Source of the DNA: Peptoniphilus genitalis
Lineage (GTDB): Bacteria > Bacillota > Clostridia > Tissierellales > Peptoniphilaceae
Length of the DNA stretch: 64,000 bases
Assembly (NCBI RefSeq): GCF_023614525.1
Contig: NZ_CP097885.1
Span: forward strand, 618,501 to 682,500
Direction: 5' to 3'
A program made the translations under genes and the position numbers. Below the pieces are notes generated by a model. It was given only the letters and a program-made list of their open reading frames with translations. It was not told the DNA's origin and did no database searches. Below, one piece after another: positions 28,770-37,105 of this stretch; positions within the stretch are counted from its first letter, which is position 1, and each line of letters starts with the position of its first letter.

Positions 28770-30371
28770 CTAGTAAGAAAAAATATTGGAGTCAGTCCTC
28801 TTTTCTGTTCCACCAATATAAACGTCTTTATCTTTTAAAATAATCTGGCCCCTACCCATGTTCTTGAAGTCACTTACAACTTCAACTTCGTGGCCGAGAT
28901 TTTTTAGTTCATCTATTATTTCAGGTCTAAAGTCCTTTTCCACCTGAATCTTTTTGTCATAAATCCACATAATCCTTGGCGCATCAAGGGCAGCTTGTGG
29001 ATTTAAATTAAAATCTATCATATTCATGAGGACTTGGACATGGGCTTGAGGTTGCATAAAGGCTCCCATTATCCCAAAGGCTCCAAGTGCCTCCTTATTT
29101 TTTGTCATAAATCCAGGAATTATTGTGTGATAAGGAAGCTTTCCTCCCTCAAGGGAGTTGGCAAGTCCTTCTTCAAAATAAAAGTTTTCAATCCTATTGT
29201 TTAAACTTATCCCAGTTCCAGGAACAACAATGCCTGATCCAAAGCCAGCGTAGTTTGATTGAATCATGGAAACCATGTTGCCATCCTTGTCAGCAGTTAC
29301 AAAATAAACTGTGTCAGAAGAATTAATTTTAAAAGCCTCAGGACTTTTTGCCCTGTCACTTATTTTTGACCTCCTGTCATCAGCATAGTCCTTAGACAAG
29401 AGCCTTTCTATTTCAATTTTCATCTTAGCAGGGTCAGCCACATAGGTCTTGGCATCAGTAAGGGATAATTTTATGGCCTCAATAATCTTGTGAAGGGTCT
29501 TAGGGTCATCGCGGTCTTTAATTTCCATTTCACTTAAAATGTTCAGAGCCATTAAGACAGATATGCCGTGGCCATTAGGAGGAATTTCCCAAATATCAAT
29601 TCCCTTGTAGTTGGTAGAGATTGGATCAACGTAGCTTGCTTCAAATTCTCTTAAGTCATTAAGACTTAAAAAACCTCCAAGCCTTTCAACTTCACTTGCA
29701 ATTTTTTCTGCAAGCCCTCCTCTGTAAAAGGATTCTCCCTTGGTATCACGAATTTCTCTAAGGGTCCTTGCCAAGTCAGGAGACTTGAAGACTTCTCCAG
29801 CCCTTGGAACCCTTCCATTTATAGTAAAGGATTTGAAAAATTCCTCAAACTCATCTCTATTTAAATTTTTATATTTTTCCACGCTCTCTCCCCAAAGTTT
29901 TGCAATCTGAGGAGTAACTGGATAGCCCTCTTCTGCATAAGATATTGCAGGCTCAAAAATTTTATCCAGGCTGAGGCTGGCAAAGTCTTCATAAACTTTC
30001 ATTACTCCACCAATAAGTCCCGGTGTATTAATTACATTTACCCCACATGAAGGCATTTTATCGTAGCCCTTTTCTCTTAGCTTTTCAATAGAAATATTTT
30101 TAGGACTTCTGCCACTGGCATTCATTCCATAGAGCTTGCCTTCAAAATAAATCAAGGCAAACATGTCTGATCCCAGTCCATTGCCTGTAGGTTCAACTAC
30201 TGGCAAGGTCATTGATGCCGCAAGGGCAGCATCAACGGCATTTCCTCCTTCAAGAAGAATTTTTGCCCCAGCACTTGTTGCATAGGGTGACGATGTGGCA
30301 ACCATTCCGTTTTTTCCAAAAATTGTCCTCCTTGTTGAAGGATAGGGATAGGAGTTGTAATCAAATTTCAT
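28770..30371 (-). CDS. Gamma-glutamyltransferase family protein (YwrD type)
   Basis: 533 residues of the Ntn-hydrolase GGT fold. N-terminal GMVATSSPYATSAGAKILLE then GGNAVDAALAASMTLPVVEP; the autocleavage Thr is in SSDTVYFVTADKDGN (about residues 345-359). The substrate segment GSGIVVPGTGISLNN, with its Leu-Asn-Asn-Arg continuation, and PQAALDAPR near the C-terminus are typical. There is no signal peptide, unlike secreted GGT, so it probably acts in the cytoplasm on gamma-glutamyl compounds. The substrate is not known. It lies 11 bases before uvrB. Confidence 0.88.
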   Translation of the reverse strand: MKFDYNSYPYPSTRRTIFGKNGMVATSSPYATSAGAKILLEGGNAVDAALAASMTLPVVEPTGNGLGSDMFALIYFEGKLYGMNASGRSPKNISIEKLREKGYDKMPSCGVNVINTPGLIGGVMKVYEDFASLSLDKIFEPAISYAEEGYPVTPQIAKLWGESVEKYKNLNRDEFEEFFKSFTINGRVPRAGEVFKSPDLARTLREIRDTKGESFYRGGLAEKIASEVERLGGFLSLNDLREFEASYVDPISTNYKGIDIWEIPPNGHGISVLMALNILSEMEIKDRDDPKTLHKIIEAIKLSLTDAKTYVADPAKMKIEIERLLSKDYADDRRSKISDRAKSPEAFKINSSDTVYFVTADKDGNMVSMIQSNYAGFGSGIVVPGTGISLNNRIENFYFEEGLANSLEGGKLPYHTIIPGFMTKNKEALGAFGIMGAFMQPQAHVQVLMNMIDFNLNPQAALDAPRIMWIYDKKIQVEKDFRPEIIDELKNLGHEVEVVSDFKNMGRGQIILKDKDVYIGGTEKRTDSNIFSY

Positions 30372-30712
30372 TTTATCATCCTTTAAAATATTTCCATGAG
30401 CTTATCTTCTATAAAACTTAAACAAAAGCATATTAACCTATTTAAGTTAATTTGTTTTTATAAATTTATATTTAAATTCATATGACTAACTTTCTAAATA
30501 AGTGTCTACTAACAAAGTTTATTCTATAATTAAAGAGTAAATAATTCAACTTCTAGGAGCTTATAAAGTCTTATTAAGTTCTTGCATTTTATAAAGCCAT
30601 AAAAATCTATGGAGTCACTTCCTTTCGCAGAGTTAAAATTTTTTACGAGTCTGTAGCTTTCTATAACTTCGCAAATTTTCCATAACTAATCTTCCTTTAT
30701 AATTTCAAACAA

Positions 30713-30742
30713 CAAAAAAGAGACCTCTCACTTGAAGTCTCT
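30713..30742 (-). terminator. Terminator after the PH-like membrane protein gene
   Basis: AGAGAC, 12-base loop, GTCTCT followed by T6 on the minus strand. The gap 30372-30713 is AT-rich and I see nothing else certain in it. Confidence 0.75.
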
Positions 30743-30757
30743 CAAAAATTTAATTTA

Positions 30758-31267
30758 CTATTTCTTTTTTTTAGATTTTTTCATACTTTCTTTAAATCTC
30801 TTTAAATTTTGCTTATATTCATAGGCATCGTAAATTTTTATTTTTTTGTTATGGCTTTTTGCCACTTCAAAGACCCTATCTTGATCATTTTCGTCGAAGA
30901 AGAATCTCTTTGTGACATCACCCTTAGTAAAATATAAAAGAATCTTACCCTTTTGATTAGGCACTTTTTCATAAGTTATAGCATCGATCTCTGACCACTC
31001 CCAAAGCTTGTAGGTCTTAGTGATTTTCATATCAGTGTACATCTCAAGGCCTTTGGAGCTTGCTGCCACATATCTTTTTGTAATTAGGGAAAGCAAGAGG
31101 AGTAGGGCAAGGACTACTGTCAACTTATACTTTGTGAATATGCCCAGTATAATCAAAAGAGAAGTGATCATGTAGGCATACTTTTCAGAAAATTTATTTC
31201 TAGGATTTACATATACGTATTTAATTGCTTCGCTGTCGTCATCCCAAGGTAATTTTATATCTGACAC
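30758..31267 (-). CDS. Membrane protein with PH-like domain, unknown
   Basis: 169 residues. Two close hydrophobic helices (YAYMITSLLIILGIF and LTVVLALLLLLSLI, about 30-62) precede a compact domain with the alternating strands of bacterial PH/YcxB-like modules (LWEWSEIDAITYEKVPN then KGKILLYFTKGD). The C-terminus is highly basic (KESMKKSKKKK). GTG start. The gene stands downstream of the NhaC gene with a 64-base gap and may be part of its transcript. Confidence 0.6.
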   Translation of the reverse strand: MSDIKLPWDDDSEAIKYVYVNPRNKFSEKYAYMITSLLIILGIFTKYKLTVVLALLLLLSLITKRYVAASSKGLEMYTDMKITKTYKLWEWSEIDAITYEKVPNQKGKILLYFTKGDVTKRFFFDENDQDRVFEVAKSHNKKIKIYDAYEYKQNLKRFKESMKKSKKKK

Positions 31268-31331
31268 ATAATCACTTCTTTCTATTATTTACATTTTAAA
31301 TTTTAATTTTTTATTAGCACTTAATATTTAA

Positions 31332-32867
31332 TTAAGCGTTAACCTTTGGAGCCTTACCTTCTGCTCTTAATTTTTCAAGTTGAGCAAGAGCATATTTGTG
31401 TGCTTCTTCAGGAGCCTTAGCTACTTTTCTCATAGTAGTTTTGCCAAATACATTTGTGTAAGATCCATCAGCCCAGAAGATATTTCTACCCATGAATGCA
31501 GTTAAACAAGCATAGATTGGATTTAGTAAGTTAACAAAGGCAAATGGGAAATATACAAATGGGTTCATTCCTAGTATACCTGATTGGTAAGCACCACAGG
31601 CAGTCCATGGGAACATACATGCCCAAAGTGTACCAGCATCTTCAAGTGTTCTTGAAAGCATATTTCTTGCAAGACCAAGTTCATCATACTTGTTGTCGTA
31701 TAAAGGAGCTGGAACACCGATTCCTAGGAATTGGTCACACATTGCTGCGTCACAGAAGATTGATGTAAGCATTGTTGCGAATACAAGTCCACCAACAGTG
31801 TGAATTTTATGTTTAACATTGCCAAAAATTCTTTCAACAGAACCACATTTTTCAAGAGCACCACCAAAGGATACTGCAAGTAAAATTAAGTTAACTGTCC
31901 ACATTTGATGGTCCATACCACCTTTTGCAAGAGCCTTATCTACAAATTCATTTCCAGTTTCAACAGATGGTCCATAGTGTAGCACGCTAAAAATTTCCGC
32001 TACATTGTGATGACCTTGGAAGATAACTGCAAATAATACACCAGTCACTACAGAAATAATAACGCCTGGAAGTCCAGGAACTCTTAAGATACATACTGCA
32101 ACGATAACTGCTATAGGTAAAAGTACTAGTGGGTTAAGGTTAAAGTTTGCTGCAAGTGAATCTTCAATACCTTGTGCAATTGATGGATCATAATTTACAA
32201 CATCAATTCTTGATCCAAGAATTGTATAAAGGATTAGGGAAATTATAAATACAGGACCTGTTGTAGAAACCATTGCTGTTACGTGGTCAAATAATCCTGT
32301 TCCAGAAACACCTGATGCAAGGTTTGTAGTATCAGATAGTGGAGAGAATTTATCTCCAACATAGGCACCAGAAATTACCATACCTGCTGTTAGTGCAGGG
32401 CTGATTCCAAGACCAACACCTATTGTCATAAAGGCAATACCTATTGTACCTGTTGCTGTCCAAGATGAACCACAAGCAAGAGATACGACTGCGATAAGCA
32501 TACAACCTACTGGTAAGAATAATTGTGGTGTAAGTAATTTCAAACCGTAGTAAATAACTGCTGGAATAGTTCCTGATATCATGAAAGATGATATTAATAG
32601 ACCTACTGTAAGTAGAATTAAAATTGCTTCAAGAGTAGCTGTAAGTCTTTCGATTATACCTTCTAACATGTCAGAAAAACTGTGTCCACAAATTCCACCT
32701 ACTATGCATGCAATACAAATTGCAATTACTAGTGGCATGTGAGCTGCGTCGTAACCGCCATCAGAAAAGTTGAAAACATATACCATCAAACATACCATTG
32801 TAATGATTGGCAAGAACGCTTCAACAATACTTGGTAGTCTAACAGTTTTTTGACCGTCGTTCTTCAT
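31332..32867 (-). CDS. NhaC-type Na+/H+ antiporter family transporter
   Basis: 511 residues and about 11-12 helices. The NhaC family marks are SGAYVGDKFSPLSDTTNLAS (about 165-184), ACGSSWTATGTIGIAF and ESxG/DAGTLW-like C-terminal motifs (TLEDAGTLWACMFPWTACG). The family includes Na+/H+ and carboxylate/H+-Na+ exchangers. A tyrosine or malate-lactate type exchange cannot be excluded. Its promoter carries the same cre-like site as hutH, so it probably serves histidine fermentation, perhaps in pH or Na+ balance or product export. Confidence 0.88.
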   Translation of the reverse strand: MKNDGQKTVRLPSIVEAFLPIITMVCLMVYVFNFSDGGYDAAHMPLVIAICIACIVGGICGHSFSDMLEGIIERLTATLEAILILLTVGLLISSFMISGTIPAVIYYGLKLLTPQLFLPVGCMLIAVVSLACGSSWTATGTIGIAFMTIGVGLGISPALTAGMVISGAYVGDKFSPLSDTTNLASGVSGTGLFDHVTAMVSTTGPVFIISLILYTILGSRIDVVNYDPSIAQGIEDSLAANFNLNPLVLLPIAVIVAVCILRVPGLPGVIISVVTGVLFAVIFQGHHNVAEIFSVLHYGPSVETGNEFVDKALAKGGMDHQMWTVNLILLAVSFGGALEKCGSVERIFGNVKHKIHTVGGLVFATMLTSIFCDAAMCDQFLGIGVPAPLYDNKYDELGLARNMLSRTLEDAGTLWACMFPWTACGAYQSGILGMNPFVYFPFAFVNLLNPIYACLTAFMGRNIFWADGSYTNVFGKTTMRKVAKAPEEAHKYALAQLEKLRAEGKAPKVNA

Positions 32868-32923
32868 AAAATAACCTCCTTAAAACATATTGTAAGGCAC
32901 GCTATAAAGTATTTAGTGTGTCT

Positions 32924-32953
32924 GCGATACAGTATATGAAATTTTTGTATCGC
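32924..32953 (-). other. Leader stem-loop of the NhaC gene
   Basis: GCGATAC and GTATCGC form a 7-bp stem (8 bp with A-T) around a 16-base AT-rich loop. It lies directly downstream of the cre-like site in the leader RNA. No T run follows, so it is not a terminator; it may stabilise the 5' end. Confidence 0.5.
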
Positions 32954-32967
32954 TGCAAATGTTTTCT
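32954..32967 (-). promoter_or_regulatory. cre-like operator of the NhaC gene
   Basis: TGCAAATGTTTTCT, identical to the hutH operator at 19419, and again placed at the predicted transcription start. Confidence 0.55.
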
Positions 32968-32973
32968 AGCTTC

Positions 32974-33002
32974 ATATTACTCCTGCACGAAGTATAAGTC
33001 AA
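32974..33002 (-). promoter_or_regulatory. Promoter of the NhaC gene
   Basis: TTGACT (32997-33002), 17-base spacer, TAATAT (32974-32979). The leader is about 100 bases long. The remainder of the gap up to 33330 is AT-rich without other signals. Confidence 0.7.
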
Positions 33003-33329
33003 CCATAATTTATAAAGATTTTTTTATTGTATTTTATTTAATACAATAACTTTCCTTGTTTTTATGCTAATTTATTAAACTTAGCTTAGCCTTTATATAT
33101 GTAAGATAGTATTTTTAAAGATTTACAGCTTCTTAGTTAAAAGTATTAAATCATTGTATTTTCGAGTTTTACAATTTCATTATTATTAATTCTATTTTAA
33201 GTATTATATGTTTTATTTATTGATTAATGGATTGTCTATAGTTTTGTATAATCTTTTTAAGGATAAAGTTTTCATTTAGACTTTTTTTTAACTAAGACAT
33301 AATTAGGATTACTTATTTAATAACAGATA

Positions 33330-33358
33330 AAAAAACAGGCACTTAAGTGTGCCTGTCT
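33330..33358 (-). terminator. Terminator of the YuiF-type permease gene
   Basis: ACAGGCAC, short loop, GTGCCTGT and T7 on the minus strand, 33 bases after the stop codon. Confidence 0.85.
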
Positions 33359-33390
33359 TAATGACTAAAGTCAAATTTAAAATTATTCTA

Positions 33391-34770
33391 TTAAGATAAT
33401 AATACTGATCCGATTACACCACCGATTACTAGGAATACGTCAAATGCGATAAATGTAGGTACGCAAGTATCCATTATGTGATCGTGTTGTCCGTCAGCGT
33501 TAAGACCAGATGTAGGTCCCATTGTTGAGTCAGATGCTGGTGATCCTGCATCTCCAAGAGCTGCTGCTATACCAATTAAAAGTATAATAGCTGATTTAGA
33601 GAAGCCTAATTGTTGAGCTAGTGGAACGTAGATTGCTGCTACTACTGGGATTGTACCGAAAGATGTACCGATACCCATTGTAATAACAAGACCAATTGCT
33701 AATAGAACAATTGCTGATACTACAAGTGAAGCGCCTTCCATCATAGCTGCTGTGTCATTAACTAGGTGAACTACTGCACCTGAAGTGTTAAGAACATTAG
33801 CATAGCCACCTGCAACTAACATAACGAATGCGATAAATGCCATTAGGTCAAGTCCACCATTAACCATTTCATCAATTTCCTTCCATTTAATTGAACGAGT
33901 AATTAGTAGGAAGATAATTCCAATTAATGCTGAGAATGGAAGGTTAGTTGTAATGATTTGAACTATAAGCATTGCTAGAGCTGAAATTAATGCTCCCCAA
34001 GCTTGTCCAGTCATATGAACTTCTTGATCAAGAGAAATAACTCCTGGGATTTCAACGTCATCATATTCTCTGTCTTTTCCGTAAAGAACAAATACTACAA
34101 AGATTAAACCAATTAACATTGAAAGTCCACCGATCCACATTACTTTTTGAGTATCTGCAACTGTTGTTGGCATACCTGCATCTGTCATGTTTGATGCGAT
34201 AATGTTGTGGAAAATAAGTCCAAATCCTGCTGGAATTGAAATATAAGGTGCCTTTAATCCAAAGCAAAGAGCTGATGCAACTGCACGTCTGTCAATCTTT
34301 AACTTATTCATAAGTCCTAGTAGAGGTGGAATTAGAATAGGTATAAAGGAAATGTGAACTGGTAAAAGGTTTTGTGAAAAGATTGATATAAATGCTATAA
34401 GGAAAATTAAATAAAATTTATTGTTTCCTACTAACTTAGAAATCTTTTTAGCAAGTATAGTAATAAGTCCTGATTTACCAATTGAGTATGCGAACATACC
34501 GATTAGGATATAAGCAAGAGCTGTCTCTGCCATTGTTCCCATACCGCCAATGATTGTTCCAATAATTGCATCGCCTTCAGTTCCAAATCCTGGAAGCTTT
34601 CCAACTGTATTAGCTTGCCAAGAGTCTGGGTTAAATACGTATAGTGGCATGCCTGCAGTTAATCCTGCAACAACACCTGCTACTAAAAGTGAAAGTAGTA
34701 CGTTAAGCTTTAACATACATAAAACTACGAGTAATAGTACCGATACTACTACGGGGTTAAATAATAACAT
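33391..34770 (-). CDS. Putative histidine permease (YuiF-type, Na+/H+ antiporter superfamily)
   Basis: 459 residues and about 12 helices. Family marks include QNLLPVHISFIPILIPPLLG (about 136-155), the LKAPYISIPAGFGLIFH segment and a C-terminal LGDAGSPASDSTMGPTSGLN motif (about 405-424). B. subtilis YuiF is annotated as a putative histidine permease; the function rests on homology and on its place between hutI and the NhaC gene. A cre-like operator overlaps its start of transcription. ATG after GGAGGAATAAT. Confidence 0.85.
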   Translation of the reverse strand: MLLFNPVVVSVLLLVVLCMLKLNVLLSLLVAGVVAGLTAGMPLYVFNPDSWQANTVGKLPGFGTEGDAIIGTIIGGMGTMAETALAYILIGMFAYSIGKSGLITILAKKISKLVGNNKFYLIFLIAFISIFSQNLLPVHISFIPILIPPLLGLMNKLKIDRRAVASALCFGLKAPYISIPAGFGLIFHNIIASNMTDAGMPTTVADTQKVMWIGGLSMLIGLIFVVFVLYGKDREYDDVEIPGVISLDQEVHMTGQAWGALISALAMLIVQIITTNLPFSALIGIIFLLITRSIKWKEIDEMVNGGLDLMAFIAFVMLVAGGYANVLNTSGAVVHLVNDTAAMMEGASLVVSAIVLLAIGLVITMGIGTSFGTIPVVAAIYVPLAQQLGFSKSAIILLIGIAAALGDAGSPASDSTMGPTSGLNADGQHDHIMDTCVPTFIAFDVFLVIGGVIGSVLLS

Positions 34771-34783
34771 ATTATTCCTCCTT

Positions 34784-34797
34784 TGAAAATGTTTTCT
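34784..34797 (-). promoter_or_regulatory. cre-like operator of the permease gene
   Basis: TGAAAATGTTTTCT differs from the hutH and NhaC sites at one position (A for C). It overlaps the predicted transcription start and ends just before the ribosome binding site, so it would act as a block to RNA polymerase. Confidence 0.5.
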
Positions 34798-34799
34798 TT

Positions 34800-34828
34800 A
34801 TTTTCTCATATTATTGTACTTTTGTCAA
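34800..34828 (-). promoter_or_regulatory. Promoter of the permease gene
   Basis: TTGACA (34823-34828), 17-base spacer and a weak -10 GAAAAT (34800-34805). The 34829-35040 gap is otherwise AT-rich. Confidence 0.55.
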
Positions 34829-35041
34829 TAAACTAATTCTCTATTATGATAAATTATACAATCCTTTAGTCAAAATATTCTATTAATTTATTAAAGTAAG
34901 CATTGCCAACTTTTACTATTTTACTTGATTTTATGAGGTCTCATATCTTTCTATTTCCTCTCTCTTATGCAAAATTCAGAATAATGTTTTATAATATAAA
35001 CTATTGTATTTTTTATTTTTAAAAATAAACATTATTTTGTG

Positions 35042-35066
35042 CAAAAAATAAAGGAGCCGAAGCTCC
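35042..35066 (-). terminator. Terminator of hutI
   Basis: GGGAGC-TTCG-GCTCC on the minus strand, a stem closed by a stable UUCG tetraloop, followed by TTTATTTTTT. Confidence 0.85.
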
Positions 35067-35101
35067 CTTATTTTAAAATCCTATATTGTTTTCCTGCTTA
35101 A

Positions 35102-36367
35102 TTATTTTACAAGCTTTCTATCTTCAACAACTAATTCTCCATCAATATAAACTTGTTTACATAGGTTTGTTGCGAAGAAGTAAAGTGTGTAATCAATGTT
35201 GTGTGCATCAAAGATTGCAATGTTTGCCCTCTTGCCCTTGTCAAAGGATCCAATAGTCTTTGCCCTGTCAACAGAGTAAGCAGCGTTAATAGTTACTGCA
35301 TTATAAACTTCAATTGGTGTAAGTTTCATTTCTAGGCAACCAAGTTGCATGATGAATTGAAGGTTTGCTGTTGGACATGATCCTGGGTTAGAGTCTGTAC
35401 ATAGTGTAATTGCCATTCCCTTATCAAGCATTCTTCTTGCTGGAGCATAAGTGTCTAGCATAAGTGAGAAAGTTGTTCCTGGAAGAAGGTTGCCAATTAC
35501 ATTTGCCTTTGCAAGTGTTTCAATTTCCTCATCATCAACTACCATTAAGTGTTCTGCAGAAACTGCTCCAACCTTAGCAGCAACATCTACCCCACCAACA
35601 TTTTCAATTTCATCTGAATGGATTCTTAATTTAAAGCCATGTTTCTTTGCAGCTTCAAGAATTCTTTCAGATTCTTCTGCAGTGAATACTCCTTTTTCAC
35701 AGAATACGTCACAGAATTCTGCAAGATTTCTCTTTGCAACTTCTGGCATCATGTCGATTACGATGTCAACATACTCGTCTGGGTTATCCTTATATTTTTC
35801 GTGAATAACGTGAGCTGCCATAAATGTTGTGATAAGTTCTGTTGGGAAATCTTCATTTAATTTTTTAAGAACTTCAAGTTCCTTTAATTCTGTTTCAAGA
35901 GTGATTCCGTAACCACTTTTTGCTTCAACAGAAGTTACACCATGAACTAGCATATGTTCAAGAAGGTTTCTTGTTTTATCATAAAGTTCATCAAAGCTTG
36001 CTGCATCTGTTGCCTTTAGTGTAGAAAGAATTCCTCCACCAGCTTCAAGAATTTCAAGATATTCCATTCCATTAAGCTTCATGGCAAATTCATTTTCACG
36101 ACTTCCACCATAAACAAGGTGAGTGTGAGCATCAATAAGACCTGGAGTTGCAGTCTTGCCTGTAAGGTCAACTATTTCAGTCTTGTCATCTTTTAATTTT
36201 TCGTAGCCATTACCTTCGCCAACTTCTAAAATCTTACCATCCTTAATAGCAATGTAAGCATTTTCTAAGATGTCAGCTTGGTTCATTTCTTCTCCCCTAA
36301 GTGGTCTACCAATATCCCTTGGTGAGAAAACCTGTTCAAGATTAACTAATATTTTATCCGCTTTCAT
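35102..36367 (-). CDS. hutI: Imidazolonepropionase
   Basis: 421 residues of the amidohydrolase superfamily. Metal-binding [16 protein letters not shown] (about 78-93), the [13 protein letters not shown] stretch (about 154-166), HxD region IHSDEI, and the catalytic Asp in [13 protein letters not shown] (about 325-337). It hydrolyses 4-imidazolone-5-propanoate to N-formimino-L-glutamate, the third step of histidine breakdown. It has its own terminator and faces hutU across a 700-base divergent gap. A TATAAT lies near 36400; no cre-like site was found next to it. Confidence 0.96.
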   Translation of the reverse strand: MKADKILVNLEQVFSPRDIGRPLRGEEMNQADILENAYIAIKDGKILEVGEGNGYEKLKDDKTEIVDLTGKTATPGLIDAHTHLVYGGSRENEFAMKLNGMEYLEILEAGGGILSTLKATDAASFDELYDKTRNLLEHMLVHGVTSVEAKSGYGITLETELKELEVLKKLNEDFPTELITTFMAAHVIHEKYKDNPDEYVDIVIDMMPEVAKRNLAEFCDVFCEKGVFTAEESERILEAAKKHGFKLRIHSDEIENVGGVDVAAKVGAVSAEHLMVVDDEEIETLAKANVIGNLLPGTTFSLMLDTYAPARRMLDKGMAITLCTDSNPGSCPTANLQFIMQLGCLEMKLTPIEVYNAVTINAAYSVDRAKTIGSFDKGKRANIAIFDAHNIDYTLYFFATNLCKQVYIDGELVVEDRKLVK

Positions 36368-36705
36368 AAATTCCTCCTTTTTTCTGTCAATATCTTAACA
36401 CATATTATATACCCAATAAATATGAAAATATTTTTATTTAGATTTTTAAAATATTTTTGGCCTTTTATACTTGTATTTTTTCTAATTATTTTATAGATAA
36501 AAATTTCAATATTATATTTTTAGAAAAATATTTTCTTACTATTTTAAGTTTTAATTTTTATTTCTTAGGAACTCATCAAGTGTAATGACTTTATAAATCT
36601 TTATGACTTTATAGACTTCTTTAACTCCTAGGTATTTGCGACTTTAAAATTATCTGCGACTCTATAAGAAGTCACAGATTAATATTAAACCATGACTTTA
36701 TGAAG

Positions 36706-36759
36706 ATTTACAAGTTTATATTTATTTACAAGTTTATATTTATTTGCAAGTTTATAAAT
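36706..36759. repeat. 18-bp tandem repeat, three copies
   Basis: ATTTACAAGTTTATATTT at 36706 and 36724, then a variant at 36742. The surrounding gap (36540-36830) also contains several loose GACTTTAT(A) echoes. This is the divergent hutI-hutU intergenic region. Confidence 0.75.
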
Positions 36760-36897
36760 ATTTTAGACTTCATAATCCCTTGCCAATCTACAATCCTTCA
36801 CAAGTTCATAATTTTTTGTATCAATTTTTGTATCAATTATAGATGATATTATAGAAGAGAATTTTTCATGTCCTTGTAAACTCCTTTCTATAAAATT

Positions 36898-36911
36898 TGA
36901 AAACGATTCAT
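36898..36911 (+). promoter_or_regulatory. cre-like site upstream of hutU
   Basis: TGAAAACGATTCAT contains the central CG of the cre consensus but lacks the C at position 13. It lies about 150 bases before the hutU promoter, unlike the other three sites, so its role is less sure. Confidence 0.35.
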
Positions 36912-37051
36912 TTCTTCAATTTATCACGGTAAATTAATTGGGTTTTTTAGGGAATTATGTCCTTGACACTTGAGTTTTCAAGGCAATTTAAGAAAATTAA
37001 TCACTTTTTTGAGATATTTTTAAAAATTTGGGAAATTAATTTCCCTTTGTA

Positions 37052-37080
37052 TTTACTTTTCAATTTTTTTATTTTATAAT
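37052..37080 (+). promoter_or_regulatory. Promoter of hutU
   Basis: TTTACT (37052-37057), 17-base spacer, TATAAT (37075-37080). Transcription would start near 37087, after the ATG at 37079, which excludes that ATG as the translation start. Confidence 0.55.
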
Positions 37081-37105
37081 GACTAATAAATGGAGGTTGA
37101 TAAAA

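Noticed and set aside
35451-35804. 117-codon plus-strand open frame
   Set aside because: Antisense shadow of hutI, no start signal.
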